From: Acinetobacter lanii
GTDB lineage: Bacteria; Pseudomonadota; Gammaproteobacteria; Pseudomonadales; Moraxellaceae
Assembly (NCBI RefSeq): GCF_011578285.1
Contig: NZ_CP049916.1
Location: 1,302,001 to 1,366,000, forward strand
DNA length: 64,000 nucleotides
Direction of reading: 5' to 3'
Below, in pieces: positions 1 to 8,878 of the stretch. Both the position numbers and the translations under genes were made by a program. How positions within the stretch are numbered: position 1 is the stretch's first letter; each line of letters begins with the position of its first letter. Under the pieces are notes generated by a model. The model was not told where the DNA came from. It worked only from the letters and a program-made list of their open reading frames with translations, and searched no databases.

Positions 1-626
1 CTGAAATTGCTGCGCGTCATGCCGATGTAGGGTATAGCGTTGGGGTGCATCCCTGTGAAGACCCTGCCATGATGCAACGTGCTAGCGTGGAAAAACTGGT
101 TGAACTGGCGCAGTCTGAAAAAGTCTGGGCAATTGGTGAAACGGGATTGGATTATTTCCACAGTACTGATTTTGTCGAGGAGCAGAAAGCCTGTTTTGAA
201 CGTCATATTCAAGCGTCCAAAATAGTCAAGAAACCTGTGGTGGTGCATACCCGTTCGTCTAAGACAGATACGATTGATATCATCCGTGCCGAACAGTCGA
301 GCCATGGGATTTTGCATTGCTTTACTGAAGATTGGGAAACTGCAAAAGCGGTATTGGACTGTGGCTATTACATTTCATTTTCAGGTATTGTTTCTTTTAA
401 AAATGCGCAAGACTTAAGAGATGTGGCAAAGCAGGTGCCGCTCGATCGCATATTGATTGAAACCGACAGTCCTTATTTGGCGCCAATGCCCTATAGAGGA
501 AAGTCTAACGAGCCAAAGTATGTTCCTTATGTAGCCAAAGCCTTAAGTGATGTATATGATAAGTCTCTCGAAGAGATTGCGTTCATCACCACGCAGAATT
601 TTGAAAATCTTCTTCGTCAGCAGTAA
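1..626 (+). CDS. TatD-family metal-dependent hydrolase (5' end cut by window)
   Basis: This is the C-terminal part of a TatD/YcfH-like TIM-barrel hydrolase, a family of Mg-dependent deoxyribonucleases and phosphoesterases. The frame is open from the first bases, so the true start lies upstream; the GTG at 45 is internal (it encodes the V of GVHPCED). Visible family motifs are VHPCED, GETGLDYF, VVHTRS, GILHCF and IETDSPYLAP, which carry the metal-binding His, Glu and Asp residues. The reading frame ends at 626, and a TetR gene follows after 42 bp. The family call is firm; the exact substrate is not. Confidence 0.9.
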   Translation, partial: EIAARHADVGYSVGVHPCEDPAMMQRASVEKLVELAQSEKVWAIGETGLDYFHSTDFVEEQKACFERHIQASKIVKKPVVVHTRSSKTDTIDIIRAEQSSHGILHCFTEDWETAKAVLDCGYYISFSGIVSFKNAQDLRDVAKQVPLDRILIETDSPYLAPMPYRGKSNEPKYVPYVAKALSDVYDKSLEEIAFITTQNFENLLRQQ

Positions 627-668
627 AAAAGTTTAAACGGATATAATAGAAAGAAGAGAGTTTATAGA

Positions 669-1289
669 GTGAAGATGGATCGTCAGGCTCAGTTTAGAGC
701 GAGAGAAGCATTAATTTTTCAGGTAGCTGAACAACTTCTTCTAGAAAATGGTGAGTCAGGTATGACTTTGGATGCGCTTGCAGCCGAGTTGGATTTGGCC
801 AAAGGCACGCTCTATAAACATTTCCAAAGTAAAGATGAGCTCTACATGCTGCTGATTATACGTAATGAGCGCATGTTGTTAGAAATGGTGCAAGATACCG
901 ATAAAGTGTTTCAGGAGCACTTGGCATTTTTTATGTTGCACCATTTGCATCATCCTGAACGTACCGTGTTGTTTCATCAAATTGAAGAGCGTTTATCCAC
1001 CACGGGTGTCGGCATCAATCATTTGTTTAGTGAAATGTATCAGGTGCGTAAAAGCCGCTTACGTTTGATTATTCGAATGACGGAACGTTATTTGCAAGAC
1101 ATAAACAGCGGCATGTGCTCACGTGATTATTTAGCCTCAATCTGGTCGATTACCCATGGCGGCGCAGCGATTTTGAATTCGAGTTTCTATCAACGTTATT
1201 TAGGCTGTCGTGACACCTTGCGGGTTGCGCTGATTGATCAGGCCTTGATGTTGCCTAAGCAAGTTGCGCCTGTGGTTCAAGTGGCTTAA
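669..1289 (+). CDS. TetR/AcrR-family transcriptional regulator
   Basis: A 206-residue protein with an N-terminal TetR helix-turn-helix (around residues 15-60; DALAAELDLAKGTLYKHF is the recognition region) and a variable C-terminal ligand-binding and dimerisation half. The start is the GTG at 669 or the ATG at 675; a purine-rich AGAAGAGAG lies about 10 bp before 669. It sits between tatD and the gsp genes, only 3 bp from gspH, so it is probably co-transcribed with the pseudopilin genes. Its ligand and targets cannot be read from the sequence. Confidence 0.88.
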   Translation: MKMDRQAQFRAREALIFQVAEQLLLENGESGMTLDALAAELDLAKGTLYKHFQSKDELYMLLIIRNERMLLEMVQDTDKVFQEHLAFFMLHHLHHPERTVLFHQIEERLSTTGVGINHLFSEMYQVRKSRLRLIIRMTERYLQDINSGMCSRDYLASIWSITHGGAAILNSSFYQRYLGCRDTLRVALIDQALMLPKQVAPVVQVA

Positions 1290-1292
1290 TTA

Positions 1293-1889
1293 ATGAATAC
1301 CGCACAATCATCTTCGCATCAGTTCGGATTTACTTTAATTGAACTGATGGTGGTGATTGTGATTATAGGTATCCTTGCTTCATTGATCGTGATGAATATC
1401 GGTGGTATTGATCAACGTAAAGCCATGCAAGCGCGTGAAATCTTGATCATGGATTTAAAGCGCATCAATCGTGAAGCCAATGATCAATCTCGAATCTTGG
1501 CATTGGTCACTCAGAGCGCAACCGATGTCGCACCTTTTCAATATCGCATTGACGAATATCAACGGCCCCAATCTCAAGCCAATGCAATGGGGCAAGCTCA
1601 ACCCGATCTTTTTGCTTCACAGAAACCAAGTCAAAGGCAGACTTGGATACCTATAGCAGATCAAAAAGCTCAGGCACTTCCTGATCGGGTGTCCTTTAGT
1701 GTTGAAGCTCAGTCTTATGATTTTAAAAATGCCAATAATGCCGAGCTGTTGGGTGCAAATGCACCGAAATTGATATGGCTCGGCAATGGCGAAGTTAAAC
1801 CGGTCAGTATTCAAATGTACTATGATCAAAAACCGGTCGGTGAGCTGATTCAGGTCGATTATTTGGGGAAAGTGATCGATGAGAACTAG
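1293..1889 (+). CDS. gspH: type II secretion minor pseudopilin GspH
   Basis: A minor pseudopilin of the type II secretion pseudopilus. It has a short leader, then GFTLIELMVVIVIIGILASL (residues 12-31): the prepilin peptidase site between G and F, the conserved Glu at +5, and the hydrophobic N-terminal helix. It begins a gspH-I-J-K run, the usual order for the pseudopilus-tip genes. Its stop overlaps the gspI start by 11 bp, suggesting translational coupling. The H assignment rests on gene order and the prepilin motif, since GspH bodies are poorly conserved. Confidence 0.85.
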   Translation: MNTAQSSSHQFGFTLIELMVVIVIIGILASLIVMNIGGIDQRKAMQAREILIMDLKRINREANDQSRILALVTQSATDVAPFQYRIDEYQRPQSQANAMGQAQPDLFASQKPSQRQTWIPIADQKAQALPDRVSFSVEAQSYDFKNANNAELLGANAPKLIWLGNGEVKPVSIQMYYDQKPVGELIQVDYLGKVIDEN

Positions 1890-2523
1890 CGATTCAAGCA
1901 AAGTGATATCATTACGCATATCAGGACTAGCCTTCGATCTTGTAACACGATCGAGCAGTGTTGAATGGTGTCAATCGAAACATAGTTTCTCATCTTGCAC
2001 TCGGGAAAAACGATGTTCTAACCATTCTCGCATCTCAGGCATAGCCTTCGATCTTGCGACACGATCGAGCAGTGGTGAATTGTGTCATTCGAAACACAGT
2101 TTCTCATCTTGCACTCGGGCAAAACAATGTTTTGCTCATCCTCGTTCAGGATTTACTCTAATAGAAGTGGTGGTGGCATTGGCGATCTTTGCTGTCGCAG
2201 CCATGGCTTTAACCAAGGTCGCCATGCAATATACCCAGTCCACAGCCAATGCCATTTTAAGAACCAAGGCGCAATTTGTGGCTCAAAATGAAATTGCCCA
2301 GATGGAGATTAATGGTGAGTGGCTAGAGGGAACGCAGTCTAAACAAATTACGGCACAAGGTGAAACCTGGCAAATCGACAAGCGCGCAGAATCGACCATC
2401 AGCCCCAAAGTTCAAAAAATTGAAATACAGATCAGCTTATTTAACACAGAATTGGGCAAGGTGGAGTCTGGTGTAAGTAATATGGTGTTTTATAACCACC
2501 CTATATCTAATGCTTCATCATAA
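1879..2523 (+). CDS. gspI: type II secretion minor pseudopilin GspI with an extended N-terminus
   Basis: The C-terminal 125 residues are a normal GspI pseudopilin: GFTLIEVVVALAIFAVAA at residue 91, with the peptidase Gly, the +5 Glu and the hydrophobic helix. The frame opens at the ATG at 1879, which overlaps gspH, so 90 residues precede the cleavage site instead of the usual 6-12. That extension is made of two 38-residue in-frame repeats (FDLVTRSSSVEW and FDLATRSSSGEL) encoded by a 114-bp tandem DNA repeat. Either a very long leader is tolerated, or translation starts further in. No ATG lies between the repeat and GFTLIEV. Function as a pseudopilin is likely but unproven. Confidence 0.8.
   Translation: MRTSDSSKVISLRISGLAFDLVTRSSSVEWCQSKHSFSSCTREKRCSNHSRISGIAFDLATRSSSGELCHSKHSFSSCTRAKQCFAHPRSGFTLIEVVVALAIFAVAAMALTKVAMQYTQSTANAILRTKAQFVAQNEIAQMEINGEWLEGTQSKQITAQGETWQIDKRAESTISPKVQKIEIQISLFNTELGKVESGVSNMVFYNHPISNASS
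1915..2142 (+). repeat. tandem 114-bp repeat (two copies) inside gspI
   Basis: Copies at about 1915-2028 and 2029-2142 align end to end with an offset of exactly 114 bp and roughly 85% identity. Shared blocks include AGCCTTCGATCTTG, ACACGATCGAGCAGTG and TTTCTCATCTTGCACTCGGG. Each copy contains CGATC/GATCG inverted segments and is a multiple of three, so the frame is kept. It looks like a small interspersed genomic repeat that landed at the start of gspI and duplicated there. I have a vague memory of similar encoded peptides in other Acinetobacter ORFs but cannot confirm it here. Confidence 0.85.
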
Positions 2524-2568
2524 AAATATCCTCTCATGATTTTCTGTAATGGACTGTGAATCAACTGC

Positions 2569-3288
2569 ATGAAGCAAAACCTAAAAAATAAAGCCGGATT
2601 GCCATTTAAAACCAAAGTTCTGGGCTTTACGCTGGTAGAGTTATTGGTGGCAATAGCGATCTTTGCGGTCTTGTCTGCATTGGGTTGGAAAGTCTTTGAT
2701 TATCTAATCAAAGTCAAAGACCGTAATGCCATGCATGAAGAAAATTTAGGTCAGTTGCAAGAGGCTTATCTGCAAGTACAACGGGATGCTTTGCAAATCG
2801 TACCGCTGACGGCTCATGTTGCAGGTCAGATACAGCCTGCGCTGTTACTGAATAATCAGCAACTCAGTTTTAGCAAAGCGGGTGTGACTGATCCACTGAA
2901 GCAGGGTAATTCACCTTTTGAGCGGATTGAGTATCAATACAACGCACAAGACAAAAAAATCTACCGATTGAAATATCCTAATTTAAACTTCAACGTTTCG
3001 GCTCAGCCCTTATCAAGTGTTTTGCTCAGCGATGTGGAGCAGTTTCAGATCACAGTATTGAATCCCAATGCATTGAATCAGTGGCCTGAAGCGAGCACAG
3101 ATCCAAATGATCTTAAAACTTTACAGCGCCTCCCCAAAGGGATTCGGATGCAGTTTTCGGTTAAAGATGTTGAATATGAGTGGATATTTAGTCTTTTAAA
3201 CACGGATTTTTTACAGCAGGATAAAACCAATCATTCGACAGACGCTGATACTCCATCAGTGAATGACACCGTGAATAAGAAGAATTAG
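2569..3288 (+). CDS. gspJ: type II secretion minor pseudopilin GspJ
   Basis: A 239-residue prepilin-like protein with GFTLVELLVAIAIFAVLSAL at residues 20-39 (peptidase site after G20, +5 Glu, hydrophobic helix), followed by a soluble domain of the size expected for GspJ. GspJ forms the pseudopilus tip complex with GspI and GspK. It follows gspI by 45 bp and precedes gspK, as in other T2SS operons. The acidic, Asn/Asp/Thr-rich C-terminal tail after about residue 215 is probably disordered. Confidence 0.9.
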   Translation: MKQNLKNKAGLPFKTKVLGFTLVELLVAIAIFAVLSALGWKVFDYLIKVKDRNAMHEENLGQLQEAYLQVQRDALQIVPLTAHVAGQIQPALLLNNQQLSFSKAGVTDPLKQGNSPFERIEYQYNAQDKKIYRLKYPNLNFNVSAQPLSSVLLSDVEQFQITVLNPNALNQWPEASTDPNDLKTLQRLPKGIRMQFSVKDVEYEWIFSLLNTDFLQQDKTNHSTDADTPSVNDTVNKKN

Positions 3289-3345
3289 GCAATAGTGCGT
3301 ATCAATCGTTTTTAAGTATTAATTTAAACGCAGGGGAAGGTTTTG

Positions 3346-4296
3346 GTGAAACGACAGCAGCATGGAATCGCACTGATCACAATATTGATGATGGTGGCTT
3401 TGGCGACGATTATTGCTGCAACCATTGCCAAACATCAAGCCAATACCCAAGATAGTACCGCTTACCTGATGCGTCAGAACCAAGCTTTATATTATGCTAA
3501 AAGTGCAGAAGCTTTTTTTGAAGAAATTTTAGCAGAAGATGCCGAGTCGAGTGCTTCAGCAGACTATTTGCAAGAAACATGGGCAAAACCGATGCCGGGT
3601 TTTCCAATTGATGGTGGTATGGTTTCAGGGCAGATTTTCGATGAATCTGGAAAGTTCAATTTAAATACTTTACTAAAATCTGATGGCACACCCAATACCG
3701 ATGCTCAAGCCTATTTTGAACGTTTATTAAAACGTGTCGGTTTGTCGCCTGAGTTGAGTCAGGCCGTAATCGATTGGCAAGACCCTGATGATCTCACCAT
3801 TGGGGCAATGGGAGCGGAAAGTAACTATTATGGCAGTTTGCCAAAGGGCTACATGGCAGCCAACCAACCGTTTCATAGCGCGGAAGAACTGAAACAGGTG
3901 CGTGGCTTTGAGGGAGCGCAATATGATTTGATTGCACCCTATATCACCGCCATTCCAAGCATCAACTCTAAAATTAATGTGAATACTGCGCCTGCCTTGG
4001 TTTTGGCTGCGCTAGATGAGCGCTTAAATCTACAGGCAGTTCAGGAAGCAGTGAATGCGAAACAGGGGAAGCTTGAATATTTTGCAAGTATAAATGATGT
4101 CTGGGAACTAGCTCCCTTTAATCAAATTAATGCCAACAATAAAAATTTAGCCAGTCAAATTTTCGATGTAAAATCGACGTTCTTTAAAGCCCAGATTGAA
4201 GTGATTTTGTCTGAACGTAAACGTCAATTTACCAGCTATTTGATGCGAGAAGACAACAAGGTCTATGTCTATTCAAGAAGTTTGGCGCCATTTTAA
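3346..4296 (+). CDS. gspK: type II secretion minor pseudopilin GspK
   Basis: GspK caps the type II secretion pseudopilus. The N-terminus carries HGIALITILMMVALATIIAA, with the G-I/A-L variant of the prepilin motif and no +5 Glu, as is typical of GspK. The roughly 310-residue length and the helical insert (FNLNTLL, DWQDPDD, INVNTAPALVLAAL) match the family. I favour the GTG at 3346, 5 bp after GGGGAAGG, over the TTG just before it. It closes the gspHIJK run. Confidence 0.9.
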   Translation: MKRQQHGIALITILMMVALATIIAATIAKHQANTQDSTAYLMRQNQALYYAKSAEAFFEEILAEDAESSASADYLQETWAKPMPGFPIDGGMVSGQIFDESGKFNLNTLLKSDGTPNTDAQAYFERLLKRVGLSPELSQAVIDWQDPDDLTIGAMGAESNYYGSLPKGYMAANQPFHSAEELKQVRGFEGAQYDLIAPYITAIPSINSKINVNTAPALVLAALDERLNLQAVQEAVNAKQGKLEYFASINDVWELAPFNQINANNKNLASQIFDVKSTFFKAQIEVILSERKRQFTSYLMREDNKVYVYSRSLAPF

Positions 4297-4456
4297 AATC
4301 AGTGGATTAGATTGAAAGAAATATTATAAAATCAAAAAATGAGCGAAATGAACTTAATACATTTTACCTATTGTCAAAAACGATAAAATTAATGATCTAT
4401 ATGGTGGATTTGCTCTATAATCGAATCTCTTAACGATTTGTTGATAGCTTTGGCAT

Positions 4457-5053
4457 ATGTTAATTCGTAAGTTATTTAAGTTTGAAAATGCGCATATCGT
4501 GCGTAATTGTACGTCTGATCGTTGTAAGCGTTCGATTCATGGTCATAGCTATAAAGTAGAGTTGTTATTAAAAGCATCGAAACTTGATCATGGTCAAATG
4601 GTCTATGACTTCGGTTTGCTAAAAGGTGTGATCAAAGACCTCTACGACAGTTTTGATCATGCGATTTGTTTTTGGGAGCATGACAGCGCTGAATATATTC
4701 AAGCGTGCAAAACCTTTAGTGCACGTTGGGTGTCTTTGCCTGTGTCGCCATCAGCAGAACAATTTTCTCGAATTTTCTTCTATTTGGCACAGCAAGTCCT
4801 AGCATCGACTGAAACCCAAAATGGTGAAGGTGATGTTGAAGTATATTCAGTGATTGTGCATGAAACTGACACGGGGTATGCGCAAAGTTTTGCCGAAGAC
4901 ATTTCTAATGAACAAATGGGCTTGTTGCAGTTAGATCAAATTATTTTCTCAGAACAGATTATGTCTGAGTGGAATGATCCAAGCATGTATGACAATCTAA
5001 AAGCGGGGATGAAGTTTCAAAACCCTGAAGTGGCCTTACAAGTTCAGCTTTAA
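4457..5053 (+). CDS. queD: 6-carboxytetrahydropterin synthase / QueD-like protein
   Basis: A member of the 6-pyruvoyltetrahydropterin synthase superfamily. QueD makes 6-carboxy-5,6,7,8-tetrahydropterin in the queuosine and 7-deazaguanine pathway. Visible features are the Zn-binding histidines FENAHI and HGHSYKVEL, the YDFGLLKG motif, FDHAICF, and a late HETDTGYAQ segment with the conserved Glu. At 198 residues it is longer than E. coli QueD (about 120), with an insert around residues 75-120 and a C-terminal extension. The symbol is therefore provisional, but the fold assignment is secure. Confidence 0.82.
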   Translation: MLIRKLFKFENAHIVRNCTSDRCKRSIHGHSYKVELLLKASKLDHGQMVYDFGLLKGVIKDLYDSFDHAICFWEHDSAEYIQACKTFSARWVSLPVSPSAEQFSRIFFYLAQQVLASTETQNGEGDVEVYSVIVHETDTGYAQSFAEDISNEQMGLLQLDQIIFSEQIMSEWNDPSMYDNLKAGMKFQNPEVALQVQL

Positions 5054-5150
5054 GTTTAAAGCGCCATGATAAAATTCAATATTGTGGTTTAAACTATATT
5101 GAACCGATAAAATATTCAGCACAAAAAGAGATTTAAGATTTAGGATGAAA

Positions 5151-5864
5151 ATGCAATTGACTGAACAAGAACTCAAGAAGTTAAATCAAGTTCGGTTAGA
5201 AGATGGCTGGAAATATAGCTTGTCCGAGTTTTTATTGGGCTCGCGTATGGACGCATTACGTGAATTCTTAAAATCTGAAATCCAAGCTGAAAAAGTGATC
5301 TATCCACCGAGCGCACAAATTTTTAATGCATTGAACACCACGCCTTTGGCCAATGTGAAAGCTGTGATTTTGGGGCAAGATCCCTATCATGGACCGAATC
5401 AAGCCAATGGCTTAAGTTTTTCGGTGCAAAAGGGGCTTGCAATCCCACCATCCTTGCGTAATATTTTTCATGAGCTGAACACTGATTTAGGTATTGCACC
5501 GTCCAAGCATGGTGATTTAAGTCAATGGGCGCAAGAAGGTGTGCTGCTATTGAACAGTGTGTTGACTGTAGAAGCCGGTCAACCGACATCGCATCAAAAA
5601 AGAGGTTGGGAAGACTTTACTGATGCTGTGATTGATGTATTGAATGAACAACGTGAACACGTGGTTTTTATTCTTTGGGGTGCCTACGCACAACGTAAAG
5701 GTCAACGTATCGACCAAAACAAACACTTGGTGTTAAAAGCTGCACATCCATCGCCTTTGGCTGCAAACCGAGGTGGTTTTTTTGGATGCCAAGCTTTTTC
5801 AAAAACAAATAAATATCTTCAACAAAATGGCATTGAGCCGATTAACTGGCAGCTGGACGCATGA
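5151..5864 (+). CDS. ung: uracil-DNA glycosylase (family 1)
   Basis: Removes uracil from DNA in base-excision repair. The family-1 signature GQDPYHG, with the catalytic Asp, lies near residue 75. The later [15 protein letters not shown] segment carries the catalytic His and the minor-groove loop, and [10 protein letters not shown] is the conserved uracil-pocket strand. I prefer the ATG at 5151 over 5145 because TAGGA (5141-5145) overlaps the earlier ATG. The stop overlaps the next gene's ATG by 4 bp, so the two are probably translationally coupled. Confidence 0.95.
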   Translation: MQLTEQELKKLNQVRLEDGWKYSLSEFLLGSRMDALREFLKSEIQAEKVIYPPSAQIFNALNTTPLANVKAVILGQDPYHGPNQANGLSFSVQKGLAIPPSLRNIFHELNTDLGIAPSKHGDLSQWAQEGVLLLNSVLTVEAGQPTSHQKRGWEDFTDAVIDVLNEQREHVVFILWGAYAQRKGQRIDQNKHLVLKAAHPSPLAANRGGFFGCQAFSKTNKYLQQNGIEPINWQLDA

Positions 5865-6979
5865 CACAATCTCCTGAATTGAAACAATATCATCCTGACT
5901 TAATCGTTGAGGCTAAAAATGGTTGGCGTGTGATTCGTCTGAACCGCCCTAAATCTCTGCATGCATTAGATGAATCGATTGTGACTGCGCTTCTTGAGGT
6001 GTTTAATGATTTTCATCATGATGACTCAGTAAAAGCGATTTGGTTAGATTCCACCACACCGAAAGCCTTTTGTGCCGGCGGTGATGTGCGTAAGTTACGT
6101 CAGTTGGTGATTAATAATGAAGTGGACAATGCCAATAAGTTTTTCGAGCAAGAATATGCTTTAGATTTATTGTTGCATGACTACATTAAGCCAATTGTGG
6201 TCTGGGGTGAAGGCTATGTGATGGGCGGTGGTCTAGGCTTGTTTATGGCTGCACCATTCCGTTTGGTCACGCCGTATTCACGTTTAGCGATGCCTGAAGT
6301 CAATATTGGTTTATACCCAGATGTCGGGGCAAGTCGCTTCTTGGCAGATCGTGGTCCTGTCGGTTTATTTACCGGTCTAACCGGTTCAATCATGACCGCA
6401 GCAGGGGCGTATGGGATTGGTTGGGCAACCCATATTTGTGATGCACAGCGCGATATCGTATTACAGAAACTCTTAGATATTGATTGGGATCATTATCCAG
6501 CAGGTAACTTCCGTGCCTTGGATGATACCTTAAATAGTTTGCATCGTCCTGTATCGCCAGGTCCATTACAGATTTCTTTAGACACCATTCATAGTGTGTG
6601 TCGTGGAAGCAGTTTTGAAGCGGATTATGATGCGATTATTGGGTTGAATGATGCACGCAGTGATTGGTTGCGACAAGCCAGTGAGAATCTCAGTAAAGGT
6701 TCACCAAGTACCGCAGCCATCACATGGCTACTTTGGCAATGGGGACGTCAAGTCCATCCTTGGCAAGAAGTTTTTGATTTGGAAACCCAAATCTCAGACT
6801 GGAAAATTCGCCATCCGGATTTTGTCGAAGGTGTGCGCGCACGCTTGGTCGATAAAGACTTATCTCCTGAATGGCAAGCGGTTGAGTCGATGTCGTTAAA
6901 AGGTATTTTAGGTGCAAACCCACCTGTGACTTCGATTGAAAGTTGGAATGCGTTACTTAAACATTATGGAATTATTTAA
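5861..6979 (+). CDS. enoyl-CoA hydratase/isomerase family; 3-hydroxyisobutyryl-CoA hydrolase-like
   Basis: A 372-residue crotonase-fold protein. It shows [11 protein letters not shown], the oxyanion-hole segment [10 protein letters not shown], and [19 protein letters not shown] followed by [18 protein letters not shown]. The E/D-rich [12 protein letters not shown] region and the long C-terminal domain match 3-hydroxyisobutyryl-CoA hydrolases of valine degradation rather than 260-residue enoyl-CoA hydratases. It overlaps ung by 4 bp, and tadA follows 6 bp later. The exact acyl substrate is inferred from the family only. Confidence 0.85.
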   Translation: MTQSPELKQYHPDLIVEAKNGWRVIRLNRPKSLHALDESIVTALLEVFNDFHHDDSVKAIWLDSTTPKAFCAGGDVRKLRQLVINNEVDNANKFFEQEYALDLLLHDYIKPIVVWGEGYVMGGGLGLFMAAPFRLVTPYSRLAMPEVNIGLYPDVGASRFLADRGPVGLFTGLTGSIMTAAGAYGIGWATHICDAQRDIVLQKLLDIDWDHYPAGNFRALDDTLNSLHRPVSPGPLQISLDTIHSVCRGSSFEADYDAIIGLNDARSDWLRQASENLSKGSPSTAAITWLLWQWGRQVHPWQEVFDLETQISDWKIRHPDFVEGVRARLVDKDLSPEWQAVESMSLKGILGANPPVTSIESWNALLKHYGII

Positions 6980-6985
6980 GTCCGA

Positions 6986-7528
6986 ATGTCTGAGTGTATA
7001 GTGACTGATTTAAATATTGAAGATGAAAAATGGATGCAGCTTGCCTATGAGCAAGCTGCATTGGCGGCATCTATAGGTGAAATTCCTGTGGGTGCAGTGA
7101 TTGTGAGTCAAGGTGAGGTTATTGGGCAAGGGTATAACAACCCTATTGCACAACATGATCCGACTGCACATGCAGAAATTGTGGCAATTCGCCAAGCGTG
7201 TCAAAGTATTGAAAATTACCGACTCCCTGAAGATGCAACTTTGTATGTCACGCTAGAACCTTGCACTATGTGTGTGGGAGCTTTGGTGCATTCACGTATA
7301 CAACGTGTCGTGTTCGCAACCACTGAGCCTAAGGCTGGCTCATTGATTAGTGAACGTCAATTGCTATCCAATAATGGCTATTACAATCATGTATTTGAAT
7401 TTAGTCATGGCTGTATGCAGCAGCAATGTGCACAGCAATTGTCTGATTTTTTTAGAATGCGCCGTGAACAAAAGAAGCAAATTCGTTTACAACAAAAATT
7501 AGAAAATCTGCAACTGACCGAGAAATAA
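6986..7528 (+). CDS. tadA: tRNA-specific adenosine deaminase TadA
   Basis: Deaminates A34 to inosine in the wobble position of tRNA-Arg(ACG), an essential step in most bacteria. Zn and catalytic motifs are visible: THAEIVAIRQA (the H-A-E motif) and PCTMCVGALVHSRI (PCxxC). PVGAVIV precedes them, as in TadA. The length of 180 residues fits, with a basic C-terminal helix (MRREQKKQIRLQQK). It follows the hydrolase gene closely and probably belongs to the same transcript. Confidence 0.94.
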   Translation: MSECIVTDLNIEDEKWMQLAYEQAALAASIGEIPVGAVIVSQGEVIGQGYNNPIAQHDPTAHAEIVAIRQACQSIENYRLPEDATLYVTLEPCTMCVGALVHSRIQRVVFATTEPKAGSLISERQLLSNNGYYNHVFEFSHGCMQQQCAQQLSDFFRMRREQKKQIRLQQKLENLQLTEK

Positions 7529-7635
7529 GTATGTCAAAATAAGATGACATAACACATTGTCAGATACATAGACTCAACCAATCGCGTTATGTAAAACAGA
7601 CATCAATAAATCAAAATCAGACATAAGGAAAAATA

Positions 7636-8070
7636 ATGAATTCAATGCAAGTTAAACAAGAATTTAATGCACCTTTAGAGACAGTATTTGAGCTTTTATC
7701 TAAACACGCCACCTACAGTCAAGTTTTTGCACCTGTTCAAGTGGTTCGAATTAAGGATGCTGCAGATCCACAGCGTCCTGATGGGGTGGGTTCAGTACGA
7801 AAAATGGGGATTGGTCCAGTTAAGCCGCTTCAAGAGCAGATTACCTTGTTAGAAGTGAATGAACGCATCGAATATCAAATTATCAAAAACCCTTTAGTTA
7901 AACATCATTTAGGCATTATTGAGTTTAAAGCGATTGATGCTAATAAAACATTAGTGACTTATACGATTGAATTACAAGCAAGAGCGCCGTTTGTAAGCAA
8001 ATTAATACTTGCACAGCTTAAACTTGCGATTACACTTGGTTTCAAGAAGTTAGCGAAAACTGTTGCTTAA
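7636..8070 (+). CDS. SRPBCC-superfamily protein
   Basis: A 144-residue START/polyketide-cyclase-like protein of the SRPBCC fold, which forms a hydrophobic ligand cavity. The evidence is FNAPLETVFELLSKHATYSQVFAPV at the N-terminus (split helix after strand 1), a central EQITLLEVNERIEYQI strand pair, and a long C-terminal helix. TAAGGAAAAATA precedes the ATG, a good ribosome binding site. It lies 12 bp upstream of cmk. The ligand is unknown. Confidence 0.75.
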   Translation: MNSMQVKQEFNAPLETVFELLSKHATYSQVFAPVQVVRIKDAADPQRPDGVGSVRKMGIGPVKPLQEQITLLEVNERIEYQIIKNPLVKHHLGIIEFKAIDANKTLVTYTIELQARAPFVSKLILAQLKLAITLGFKKLAKTVA

Positions 8071-8082
8071 ACTGGATACCCC

Positions 8083-8772
8083 ATGACAATTCAAATTATC
8101 ACCATCGATGGACCGAGTGGTTCAGGTAAAGGCACACTGGCTGCTCGCTTAGCAGCACATTACCAATATCATTTACTCGATTCAGGCGCGATTTACCGTT
8201 TACTTGGATTGTCATTACACCAAAAAGATTTATTAGACACTTTGGATCAAGCCGATGTACTTGAGCAAGGTGCAGAGATCGCAACACATTTAGACATACA
8301 ATTTTTAAGTACTGAAAAGGGCATTCAAATCCTCTTAGAAGGTGACGATGTGACCGAAACGATTCGTACTGAACGGGTCGGTGAATTTGCTTCAAAAGTG
8401 GCTGCAATTCCTGTACTTAGAACAGCACTTTTTGATCGCCAACGTGCTTTTGCACAAGCGCCGGGCTTAGTGGCAGATGGTCGTGATATGGCGACAGCGG
8501 TGTTTCCTGAGGCAAAAGCCAAGATATATTTGACTGCATCAGCTGAATCTCGAGCGGAACGACGTGTAAAGCAGTTGCAGGCTATGGGGCTAGATGTTAA
8601 AATAAGCGACATTTTAGCCAATATCCAAGCACGTGATAAGCGTGATATGGAACGAACTGTAGCACCGTTAAAGCCGGCAGCAGATGCATATATTATCGAT
8701 AGTTCAGCTTTGAGCATCGAAGACGTATTCAAAATGATGACCAGTTATATTGATGCTCAATTGACTAAATAA
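8083..8772 (+). CDS. cmk: cytidylate kinase
   Basis: Phosphorylates CMP and dCMP using ATP. The P-loop [15 protein letters not shown] lies at residues 10-24. [12 protein letters not shown] forms the nucleotide-binding region, and [25 protein letters not shown] holds the CMP-binding Arg/Asp and core strand, followed by a lid with RAERR and [17 protein letters not shown]. The 229-residue length is typical. Its position directly upstream of rpsA is the widely conserved cmk-rpsA arrangement. Confidence 0.96.
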   Translation: MTIQIITIDGPSGSGKGTLAARLAAHYQYHLLDSGAIYRLLGLSLHQKDLLDTLDQADVLEQGAEIATHLDIQFLSTEKGIQILLEGDDVTETIRTERVGEFASKVAAIPVLRTALFDRQRAFAQAPGLVADGRDMATAVFPEAKAKIYLTASAESRAERRVKQLQAMGLDVKISDILANIQARDKRDMERTVAPLKPAADAYIIDSSALSIEDVFKMMTSYIDAQLTK

Positions 8773-8878
8773 CTTAACATCAGTGGAAGCATAGCTTGAT
8801 CAGTTTATACGGACTATGTGGATACTTAATTAAACCGGCCTTGTCTGATCCAAGACCGCTGACTTTTCTAGGTATATC

